Source: Bacteroidota bacterium
GTDB taxonomy: Bacteria > Bacteroidota > Ignavibacteria > UBA10030 > UBA8401
NCBI GenBank assembly: GCA_030679145.1
Contig: JAUXTU010000058.1
Location: 1-49,449 of the forward strand
Reading direction: 5' to 3'
DNA length: 49,449 bases
A program made the position numbers and the translations under genes. The notes under the pieces were generated by a model. That model was given only the letters and a program-made list of their open reading frames with translations. It was not told the DNA's origin and ran no database searches. This document shows, piece by piece, positions 1 through 8,200 of this stretch; position 1 is the stretch's first letter; each line of letters starts with the position of its first letter.

Positions 1-445
1 TCGCCTCATTCAACGGATAACTCATTGAACAATGGATATCTCCATCTTTTGTCGGTATAGGATCGCCATGCGGATCGATCGACGGGTGACCAAGAGCGTG
101 ATCGATCTTTTCTTCCATCTTGTCGGACATGATATGTTCGAATCGTTCCGCTTCATTATCAATTTCATCCCATCCAAAATGGAGCACTTCCACAAGAAAC
201 ATTTCCCAGAGCCGATGTTTTCGAATAATGCGAAGCGCTAGAAGTTTTCCTTCTTCCGTTAACTCCACACCTTTGTATGGAGTGTGAGTCAACGTTCCTT
301 CCTCTGCAAGTTTCTTGATCATTTCAGAAACGGAAGCGGGAGAGATCTGAAGTTTTTCCGAAAGAGAAGATGTTGTTACTTTTCCTTCATTGGAAGAAAG
401 TTTATAAATGTTCTTTAGATAATTTTCAATTTGTTCGCTCGCCAT
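1..445 (-). CDS. DtxR/MntR-family metal-responsive regulator (C-terminus beyond window)
   Basis: Reading leftward from the ATG at 445-443, the product opens with a winged helix-turn-helix (MASEQIENYLKNIYKLS, then SPASVSEMIKKLAEEG as the recognition helix) followed by the DtxR dimerisation segment with HRLWEMFLVEVLHFGWDEI and a later GHPSIDPHGDPIP stretch; these are hallmarks of DtxR/MntR/IdeR repressors, which bind Mn2+ or Fe2+ and shut off metal-uptake or switch on efflux genes. The frame is still open at base 1, so the metal-binding and any SH3-like C-terminal region are not visible. It lies 54 bp downstream of the transporter at 500-1168 on the same strand, and a DtxR-box-like palindrome stands before that transporter, so autoregulation of the pair is likely. 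Whether it senses Mn or Fe cannot be told. Confidence 0.9.
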   Translation of the reverse strand, partial: MASEQIENYLKNIYKLSSNEGKVTTSSLSEKLQISPASVSEMIKKLAEEGTLTHTPYKGVELTEEGKLLALRIIRKHRLWEMFLVEVLHFGWDEIDNEAERFEHIMSDKMEEKIDHALGHPSIDPHGDPIPTKDGDIHCSMSYPLNEA

Positions 446-462
446 ATTTGTCCTGTTTTCGT

Positions 463-495
463 AGTTGACCGTTACCTTAACGGTGACGGTCAACT
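463..495. repeat. Strong inverted repeat between transporter and DtxR-type regulator
   Basis: Two 14-base arms (463-476, beginning AGTTGACCGT, and 482-495, ending ACGGTCAACT) surround the loop ttaac; only one pair is G.U. It fills most of the 54-bp gap between the two minus-strand genes. It could be an attenuating hairpin that lowers regulator expression or stabilises the transporter mRNA, or an operator of its own. No U-tract follows on the minus strand, so it is not a classic terminator. Confidence 0.6.
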
Positions 496-499
496 GTGG

Positions 500-1168
500 T
501 TAATCATGTTCGCAGCTGCAGGAGTCGTTCAAAGATTCTGCTTTTTCAAAACATTCTTTTCCTTCTTTAAGTGAGAAATATACCAATCCTATTGCTCCTG
601 CTGCATCAACAAACGGAACATGAAATGTTTCGAATAAAAAACTTGAGGTCAGAAGCGTGATGGACATATAGATACAAACAACATTACAGTTTGCATCGGC
701 AATGATTGCTTTTGAATCAAGCTGCTTACCGACCTTCTTTTTGTAATAAACAAGAACAAGCATTGCAACGATAGAAACGAGAGAAATGATCACACCCCAA
801 AATGTTGATTCGGGTTGCTGATTTTGGATCACTGATAGAACTGCGGAAAGTAAAAGTCCACCGGACAATAGATAGAACGACCATCCGGTGATTTTTAAAG
901 CGGTAATTTCAAATTCACTTTTTTTGCTCGTCGGATTATTTGCAATTCTCATGACCATTGCTGCAATTCCAATTCCCGAAATTGTTTCAATAAAACTGTC
1001 AACTCCAAAACCGAATAGAGTGAGTGATTCATCAGAGTAACCGACCATTGTGGAGATCACCCCCTCGGCAATGTTATAGATGATTGTGAAGAGACTTAAA
1101 TAGAAGACAAAATTGTAAAGTTTTTTAGTTTCGGCTATTGTAGAAGTTTGTGGAAGTGAAGTTTCCAT
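500..1168 (-). CDS. CDF-like cation transporter, transmembrane domain only
   Basis: A 222-aa integral membrane protein with about five to six hydrophobic segments. The segment GFGVDSFIE and the later DSKAIIADANCN match the metal-site helices of the cation diffusion facilitator superfamily, where Asp/His residues bind Zn2+, Fe2+, Mn2+ or similar. It is shorter than typical CDF proteins (about 300 aa) and lacks the cytoplasmic C-terminal ferredoxin-like domain, ending instead in a Cys/His tail (CSCEHD) that could bind metal. A DtxR-box palindrome lies 24 bp upstream of the start and a DtxR-family regulator follows, so it is probably metal-regulated. Direction of transport and ion are not shown by the sequence. 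Confidence 0.75.
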   Translation of the reverse strand: METSLPQTSTIAETKKLYNFVFYLSLFTIIYNIAEGVISTMVGYSDESLTLFGFGVDSFIETISGIGIAAMVMRIANNPTSKKSEFEITALKITGWSFYLLSGGLLLSAVLSVIQNQQPESTFWGVIISLVSIVAMLVLVYYKKKVGKQLDSKAIIADANCNVVCIYMSITLLTSSFLFETFHVPFVDAAGAIGLVYFSLKEGKECFEKAESLNDSCSCEHD

Positions 1169-1191
1169 AATTTCCTTAATGTAAAATTCAT

Positions 1192-1207
1192 TTTAGGTTC
1201 ACCTAAA
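1192..1207 (-). promoter_or_regulatory. DtxR-box-like operator in front of the CDF transporter
   Basis: TTTAGGTTCACCTAAA is a perfect palindrome (7-base arms around TC) and resembles the TTAGG-n-CCTAA core of DtxR/IdeR boxes. It sits 24-39 bp upstream of the transporter start, where a bound repressor would cover the promoter or leader. The regulator encoded two genes down the same transcript is the obvious ligand (inference). Confidence 0.65.
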
Positions 1208-1318
1208 TTTAAGTCAAGGAATGTCAAAAGTCAAGGAAATATTAAATAAAGTTTACTTTTCTAAGAAATAAAAAGAATAAGCAGGGAAAGTGAAGGTTAT
1301 AAGTGTAAGCAATGTTTA

Positions 1319-1792
1319 CTATTCACCGAAAATCTTTAACCATTCATCTATTTGAGATTTCGTAAGCGGCACATCGGATTTTTCGGCAACGATGTCATGT
1401 GTTTCGGAAAGAAGATTCGCAAAATAATTTGATGTATGTGTTTGGCAGGAACATACTTTTGCAAAATTTATAATCTCTCTGTCCGATGAAATAATAACGA
1501 GTAACGATCGGTTTTTGGAATGCTCGATCATCTGTTTCATCTTAGCATCAGCACTGATGGGAGAAGAAAAAATTACATGAACCGGCGCGTGACCAGATTG
1601 TTTTGGTGAATTGTTTGGCGTAACGCCGTCGAACACAATTGTGCAGCGAAATTTCTTTCGATGGGTCAATTGTGAAATAGAGTGGATCAATAATTCTCTT
1701 GCTGTTTCGCCATTATGTGCAAGCGTTTTCTTAAGAGGAGGAATTGCATGAATAAGATTATATCCATCGACGATATAATGCAGTTGATTCAT
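1319..1792 (-). CDS. YacP-like NYN-domain (PIN-fold) RNA-binding/nuclease-type protein
   Basis: The 157-aa protein starts HYIVDGYNLIHAI, the first acidic motif of the NYN/YacP (DUF901) family, and continues with TIVFDGVTP, FSSPISADAKMKQMIEHS and VIISSDREIINFAKVCS, which supply the remaining conserved Asp residues of a PIN-like metal-dependent nuclease site. The Bacillus homologue (Rae1/YacP) cleaves mRNA on the ribosome; that role here is by family only. Length is normal. Its ATG overlaps the stop of the potassium channel gene by 4 bp (ATGA), so translation is coupled and the five genes from 10088 leftward form one transcription unit. Confidence 0.85.
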   Translation of the reverse strand: MNQLHYIVDGYNLIHAIPPLKKTLAHNGETARELLIHSISQLTHRKKFRCTIVFDGVTPNNSPKQSGHAPVHVIFSSPISADAKMKQMIEHSKNRSLLVIISSDREIINFAKVCSCQTHTSNYFANLLSETHDIVAEKSDVPLTKSQIDEWLKIFGE

Positions 1793-2751
1793 GATAATTC
1801 TATCTTTTCAAAATCGTGAATGCGTTTCATATTAACGCCGATCGCTTTACCGGATGTTCCTTTTTCAAAGATATCTTTGAATTTTGCCCCCCACACAATT
1901 TCATCAAAGCGATATGAAGAACGGGAATGAACTGTTTGAGAATATGTTTCATCCGTTGCCGTGATTAATACGAACATTTCTGTTTCGGTCTCTTCCAGCA
2001 TAACTTGGTTCTTATTATGTAATGGACTCTTTTCATCGATATCATGAACAATTGTCCAATGCAGAGGAAAGAATGTTACTTTTTGTCGGTCTAAAGGCAA
2101 AGTATGATATTGACGAACTCTGCGCCCATCTTTTTCCTGCATAAACGAAAAAATGATCTGTGCTTCGATATTGATCAATTGACTCGTACGTTGATTGATA
2201 ATGCGAACCATTAACGCCTTTCCATTTTTAAATGGAGCGGTAATAGCATTGTCGCTATATAATATTTTTGCATTTGGTCGCGCAAATCGTGCGAACAATA
2301 ATCCGGTTGCCATTGCAGCACAGAACAGGCCAAAGAACGCTTCAAATGTCATCAGCCAATTTGCCGGGAAATTTCTTGGACTTAACGCACCATATCCTAT
2401 CGTAGCAAATGTTTCAACGCTAAAGAAGAAACAATTCCAAAAATGATTGGTCATTGTTGTGCTTTCAGCACCATTCAGTGCATCGCTGCCGGCAAAATAG
2501 TATCCAAAGGCAAATATAAAATTGATGACAACATAAAAGGCAGACATTATCGAAAGGAATTTTGTCCATGTAATTGTAATAAGCCAATGATACATGCTCA
2601 TTGATTTGATTATGGACATTCCGTCGCGGTCAACATTGAATGTTCCGTCACGGTTCATCATTCGGCTGTTTGCCTGTTGAGAAAGACGAGAACCGAATCC
2701 TAAATCATTTTTATCTTCGCGAATTTGTGTTGTCGCTTTTATTTTTTTCAT
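1789..2751 (-). CDS. Inward-rectifier potassium channel (KirBac type)
   Basis: A 320-aa protein with the canonical Kir layout: N-terminal amphipathic slide segment, outer helix about 63-88, pore helix and selectivity filter TIGYG at residues 117-121, inner helix about 130-155, then a cytoplasmic immunoglobulin-like beta domain (RIINQRTSQLINIEAQIIFSF, ITATDETYSQTVHSRSSY). It forms tetrameric K+ channels in the inner membrane, gated by lipids or ligands in family members. Its start overlaps the end of the upstream methyltransferase by 41 bp. Nothing in the neighbourhood indicates the physiological signal. Confidence 0.93.
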   Translation of the reverse strand: MKKIKATTQIREDKNDLGFGSRLSQQANSRMMNRDGTFNVDRDGMSIIKSMSMYHWLITITWTKFLSIMSAFYVVINFIFAFGYYFAGSDALNGAESTTMTNHFWNCFFFSVETFATIGYGALSPRNFPANWLMTFEAFFGLFCAAMATGLLFARFARPNAKILYSDNAITAPFKNGKALMVRIINQRTSQLINIEAQIIFSFMQEKDGRRVRQYHTLPLDRQKVTFFPLHWTIVHDIDEKSPLHNKNQVMLEETETEMFVLITATDETYSQTVHSRSSYRFDEIVWGAKFKDIFEKGTSGKAIGVNMKRIHDFEKIELS

Positions 2752-3598
2752 GAGGTGTTATTTTTTTTGCAACAATGATACAGCCGTTACCGGTAGTTCG
2801 CTTTCCGATATAATCTATTCCCATGGAAATCATATTGATGGGTAAAAATACAAAATAGAGCGGAAAAAGAGGAATAGAAAACAGAACGTGTTGTGTCTTA
2901 AAATACCATTCAAATAATGCTGATATTTCAAACATTATGGAAGCAAGTCTGCCGAAGGAGTACTGTTGTTCTTCAATAACAAATCCTGCCGCGTGAATTC
3001 GTTGTACAATCGATTCATCAGTGTATGTGTGTGGTCGTCCGATCATTTCATCATAATCAAAGCCATTTTTTTTCGATAAATTTTTATAAAAAGAAAGAAA
3101 TCGTCGATAATTCACAGGAACATATAGAATGAGTTTTCCTTTTTCAGAAAGTGAATTGCGAAATTTCTTTAATAGCGCCACATCATCTTCAATATACATG
3201 AGCACAGCAGAGCATAAAATGATATCCTGTTGATCAGGAAACGCTGATTCTGAGAGGTTGTCCTGAAAGAACGAATAGTTGTTCTTTCCCAAAGACTCCG
3301 CCAGTTGTTTACATAATTGTATGTTTGAGAACGACAAATCAATTCCGGTGACTGAATCAGTGGGTCGAAGTTCCGGAATAGAAAACATGAAATCTCCCAT
3401 TCCGCAGCCCACATCAAGAATATTGCGGGGAGAAGGGTTTGAAGCAAGTATTTTGCGAAATATCCGGCGCACATACCACGTGCGTAATACCATTATTCTA
3501 TTGAACCAATAATACATGAATAACAAGCGTGGAAAACGGATCAGTATTTCCGGTGCCTGTTGATGATGCAGATATTGAGAGAGTTTATTTGTTATCAA
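2711..3598 (-). CDS. Class I SAM-dependent methyltransferase
   Basis: The 295-aa product carries the SAM-binding motif I ILDVGCGMGDFMF, motif II-like VTGIDLSFSNIQL and post-I DIILCSAVLMYIED, which identify a Rossmann-fold methyltransferase. C-terminal hydrophobic stretches (FSIPLFPLYFVFLPINMISMG) suggest membrane association and hence a lipid or quinone-like substrate, but no specific family signature is visible. The ATG overlaps the amidase stop by 4 bp, and its own 3' end overlaps the potassium channel gene. Substrate unknown. Confidence 0.85.
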   Translation of the reverse strand: MITNKLSQYLHHQQAPEILIRFPRLLFMYYWFNRIMVLRTWYVRRIFRKILASNPSPRNILDVGCGMGDFMFSIPELRPTDSVTGIDLSFSNIQLCKQLAESLGKNNYSFFQDNLSESAFPDQQDIILCSAVLMYIEDDVALLKKFRNSLSEKGKLILYVPVNYRRFLSFYKNLSKKNGFDYDEMIGRPHTYTDESIVQRIHAAGFVIEEQQYSFGRLASIMFEISALFEWYFKTQHVLFSIPLFPLYFVFLPINMISMGIDYIGKRTTGNGCIIVAKKITPHEKNKSDNTNSRR

Positions 3599-5235
3599 TG
3601 AAGCACCGGATGTTTCAAGTGATGATTTGTTGCATCCTGGTATTTTTTTGCGACAGCAAGAAGTGTTCCTTCGTCGAACAATTTCCCGGTAAATGTAAAG
3701 CTGACGGGTAATCCTTTCTTATTGAATCCGTTGGGAATTGTGATACTGGGATGACCGGTTAAATTTGTCAGTAATAAATTATCTCCTTCAAGCGAGGGAG
3801 CAATATACAGATCGATGTTATTTTTTTTGATAAGTCTATCCATTTCCTGAATGATCATTGTGCGGAGGCGATTTGCCTGAACATATTCCGCTGCCGATAT
3901 AAATCGCGCTGCACGGAAGATATTAGGCCAATTTCCTTTTCCTTGAAGTACCAATTGTGAATCTTTTCGGCTTCGTGTAAGTTCATCAAATGAAGCCGCA
4001 CATTCAGCATCCAGTATAAATGAAATGCTTCCGATCGGATATTTGGGAAGTTCGATGGGAACAAGTGTTGCACCGAACTTTTTTAATATAGCAATTACAG
4101 AATCGTTGAACTCTTTTCCTTCCTTTACACTGTCAAAATCAGATTTCACATAACCGATACGCAATTTCTTCATGGATATTTTCTTGGGTTCATAGGAAAA
4201 GGGGAGATCATAAATCGTCGGATCGATTCTGTCCGGACCGTAGATTGCATTGAACACCAGCGCACAGTCTTCCACCGTTCTACAGATCGGTCCGAGTTTG
4301 TCCATTGACCAACTGAGCGCCATTGCACCTACTCTGCTGACGCGTCCGTATGTTGGTCGAAATCCTGTCGTTCCACAGACTGTTGAAGGTGAAACGATCG
4401 ATCCCCACGTTTCGGATCCGATCGTGAATCCAAGAAGTCCGGCAGCAGTTGCTGACGCAGAACCTGCTGAAGAACCGCTTGATCCCTTTGTTGTGTCCCA
4501 CGGATTGCGGGTCATACCGCCGAACCAGACATCATCCATTGCAAGTTCTCCCATGGAAAGTTTTGCGACAAGCACCGCACCTGCTTCTTCCAATTTTTTG
4601 ATGACCGTTGCATCATGATCGAATTCCTGGTGTTCATACGGAACAGATCCCCACGTTGTCGGGAATCCTTTTTTTGACACAAGATCTTTTGCGCCATACG
4701 GAATTCCATGAAGCGGTCCGCGATATTTTCCCGATGCAATCTCTTTGTCGGCGCGTTTTGCCTGTTCAAGTGCGAGCGATTCAGTCAAAGTAATAACGCA
4801 ATGCAGCATCGGCGTATATTTCTTCAATCGAATGATGTAGAGCTTTGTCAATTTTTCGGATGTAATCTTTCGTGATTTAATAAGCGAAGCAAGTTCTCCA
4901 ACAGAATAGAATGCAAGATCATCTATATTCTTTGGAAGGGAGACATTCTTCACTCCATCAGGTGAAAATTTACTTTTTCCGATAGGAAGTTTCATTCCAG
5001 TCGGAATTGGATTGAATAATACCGACGGCAATACATTATATGGAATATGTACTGTCCGCATTCGCTCATAACTTTCGCGCCGATATTTCAGATCACCAAG
5101 CATAGAATCGCGCTGGGTTTCATCGAAGCGCAGTCCAAGGATCTTTTCAGCAGACCGAACATCACGGGTTGTGATGGAATCCTGTGCAACCGCCAACAAA
5201 CAGAAGAAAAAAATCAGTGTAAAAAATTGTTTCAT
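3595..5235 (-). CDS. Exported amidase of the amidase-signature family
   Basis: A 546-aa protein with an N-terminal signal peptide (FFTLIFFFCLLAVAQ) and the amidase-signature core: catalytic Lys183 in HGIPYGAKDLV, the Ser-rich loop GSSGSSAGSA (251-260), and the nucleophile region GSETWGSIVSPS with Ser279. The TWGSIVSPS variant is seen in peptide-amidase/aryl-amidase-like members, not GatA, and there are no GatB/C genes, so it is not the tRNA amidotransferase subunit. It probably hydrolyses amides in the periplasm. A good ribosome site (AAGGAGATC) stands before the ATG, 17 bp from the helicase stop, placing it in the same operon. Confidence 0.88.
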   Translation of the reverse strand: MKQFFTLIFFFCLLAVAQDSITTRDVRSAEKILGLRFDETQRDSMLGDLKYRRESYERMRTVHIPYNVLPSVLFNPIPTGMKLPIGKSKFSPDGVKNVSLPKNIDDLAFYSVGELASLIKSRKITSEKLTKLYIIRLKKYTPMLHCVITLTESLALEQAKRADKEIASGKYRGPLHGIPYGAKDLVSKKGFPTTWGSVPYEHQEFDHDATVIKKLEEAGAVLVAKLSMGELAMDDVWFGGMTRNPWDTTKGSSGSSAGSASATAAGLLGFTIGSETWGSIVSPSTVCGTTGFRPTYGRVSRVGAMALSWSMDKLGPICRTVEDCALVFNAIYGPDRIDPTIYDLPFSYEPKKISMKKLRIGYVKSDFDSVKEGKEFNDSVIAILKKFGATLVPIELPKYPIGSISFILDAECAASFDELTRSRKDSQLVLQGKGNWPNIFRAARFISAAEYVQANRLRTMIIQEMDRLIKKNNIDLYIAPSLEGDNLLLTNLTGHPSITIPNGFNKKGLPVSFTFTGKLFDEGTLLAVAKKYQDATNHHLKHPVLH

Positions 5236-5252
5236 ACGATCTCCTTATGATG

Positions 5253-8200
5253 TTACCGTAAATCTAATCTCATAGTCTGTACTCTGTCGCGATAAAAACC
5301 GAGTGACCGGAAGAGTTCTGCAAATCCGGATTCTGATGGTCGAAGATTATTGCAATACTCTATACTAAGTTCATTTCGCTCCGGATATGATGTCCGAATA
5401 TGATTGATGAATTGTTGAAATCCGTGAACAAATGCGTCGTTTGTATCCTCTTTGGAAAGAATGAATATTCTTAATCCGTAATTCTCAATCCAAACGATTG
5501 GCGAACCGTTACTAAAGATAATATAATTTCCCGGTAAACGTGAAATCCGAGGAAGGTCAGCAGTGAACCCTTCGCTTTGAGCGAAGGGTTCACTTGAATA
5601 AAAATCAATTCCGACTCCATAAGGATTTGCTGGATCACACGCATTAACTACAATTGGTATTTCATTGATCTGTTTTCTTGATTTAATTTCATCAAGCATT
5701 CGAACTGCATCAGGCAGTGCGAATTGCATTCCGGAAAGACCTTCTACAAAATATCCGCGCCGAATTTCTCCGCGCATTTCCATTCGCTGGAATTCCATTG
5801 CTAACAATGACCACGGCAATAAATTCTCTTCACGCTTTGCAATTTCCCGAGCGACAACTCCATAGCGAAGCAATAATTGCTGCGCTTGGTGCTGAATTTT
5901 CTCTTCATCAGAAACATGTGCGCCTAGAATGCTTTTTATGTGAACGAGCGACCAGCGGCCGTTCCAGCCGGGAACTTGCTTAAAAGCTTGCCGGACGCTT
6001 TTCAACGCAACTGCTTTCAACGGATTAAGCCGGTGGTTAATTATTTTAATCCGTTCTGCAGGAAGTTCAGATTCGACAGCTCGAAAACGTTTTATGTTCA
6101 ATACTTCGTCAACAACATCGTTTGTAACAAGCCCACGCCAAAATAGTTCCGATAATGTTCGGTTGATTGTTGAAAGTGAATAAGAAGTATGTTCTCTAAT
6201 ATCGGAAAGGAATGACGCGCCGTTCTCTTTGAAGAATTCATACACGTCCAATGCGTGCTTTGATAAGCTTTCAAGCGATTGTTCCTTGGACTTGAGGAAC
6301 AACGCGCCTTCTCCGCGACCGATCCATTGCGACCTTCCTGAATCAGTGCCAACAGAAAAGAATTCACCGCGTTGAGTGAATTGTCGCACATATTTACCAT
6401 CATAGAATTGGATTCGTGTTCGGAAAATTTCCGTTTCCCATAATTCCGGCTGAAGTGAAAATCCCTGAAATTGTTGAAGCAGCGTCCGCATTCCATCATC
6501 ATTTTGTTCTTGTGCGGAAGGATCGCGGTGTTGCCATTTCAATAGTAATTGTGTGAACTGCGCGATGGTTGCCGGCTTGATTTCTTTGCGAAGAATGAAG
6601 ATAGATGCTCGATGGATCCGCTCAAAATTGGGACGGTAACACCATTGTTCTTCTTCGGATTCATTTGTCAGAACTCCGTGAACGATATTCTGGGCTTTTA
6701 ATAATTCCCGAAGAATAGTTTCACATTCATTATTGTCAATTCCGAACCGTTGCGCAATTTTTGTTGTTGTCAATGTTCCGTGTGAACATAACTTTCGAAA
6801 GATGACGTATTGCAACGCTTCAGTTCTGTTAAACTCTTTATCCAGCGATACATCAATGAGCGACAACAGCCATTCTTTGGGAAACACCGCGAATGGTTTA
6901 TAAATTGGCAGTTCTTCGGTTAAAATAAAATATTTATTTTCTCCGATCGCTATTGAAGAAATAATATTCTTAGTTTGCAGTTGTGCGATGAATTCCTTGT
7001 TCTCAATACGACTCAGCAATTCTATTTCCGTTAATTCTCCTAATCGTAACAATACTTCCATCAATTCTTCGGGAGTGCGCGCACGTCGTGTTGGCGCTGT
7101 AAACTGTAATTGTTCTTCAACTTTCTCTACCGCATCGGTACGAACAACTGTTTTCAGTTCTTCGATATTTACAACTTTAGAGATCAATTCTCTGTTCAAT
7201 GAGGCGAATTGCTGTTTTGCGGTATCTTTCGGTTCGTCCCATTGATACATATACACTGCGGCAAAATCGAATAACAATGTTGATGCGAATGGTGATGGAA
7301 CTTCATTTTGAACGGTGTGAATGCGGATCTCTTCTGTTTCGATTTTTGTGATGATCTCTTTGAAATGCTCAAAATCCAGAACATCAGTTAAACATTCGCG
7401 GATCGTTTCGATGACGATTGGGAAATCATTGTATTGACGAACTATTTGAAGTAAGTCAGCTGATTTCAATCGTTGAAGAAAGAAGGGCCTCCGTTTGCCA
7501 GGAGTTCCTTTTGGAAGAAGAAGGGAGCGTTCCGCATTTTGCCTGAAAAGTGCACCAAACAACGGCGACGATGGAATTTCTTCAAGAATAATTTGCTGAG
7601 CAGTTTGCAGCGTGATATCAGAAAACAGATCCAGCGGTAATCGTTCTGCATCGGAACAACGGAAGAGAATTCCATTATCATTATAGAGCATTTGAACGTC
7701 GATGTTCAATCGTTGTTTGAGTGTGTATGAGAGAACGATGCCGAGAAGTCCGTTGACTCCTTTTCCATAACACGAATGAACGACTATGCGCGGGTCGCCG
7801 ACTTCGTCGCGGAATCCTTCTACAACAATTGTTTTGTGTGTCGGAACGATCTGAGTTGATGACCGCTGGTCTTCAACATATTCAATAATATTTCGAGTTG
7901 AGTTGGAATCGATTGGAAACAAGGATAACATATTTATTTTGTCATTTTGAGTCCGATGCTCTTTATCGGACGAAGAATCTGCTTTTAACTCAGCGGTAGA
8001 TTCTTCGTCGCTTCGCTCCTCAGAATGACGACTATTTGAAAGTTCTTCTAGAAACTCACCAATGCGAACACCAAGTTCATACGTTCGACCGATCCCTTCG
8101 CCGCGCCAGAACGGCATACGTGCCGGCTGACCCGGAGCAGGAGTGACGATGACTTTGTTCGCATCAATATCCATCATTCGCCAAACGTTCGACCCAAGTA

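Noticed and set aside
4250-4618. 122-aa plus-strand ORF
   Set aside because: Antisense to the amidase; composition of a shadow frame.
3595-5235. GatA subunit of the tRNA amidotransferase
   Set aside because: Signal peptide, different Ser-loop (TWGSIVSPS) and no gatB/gatC nearby.
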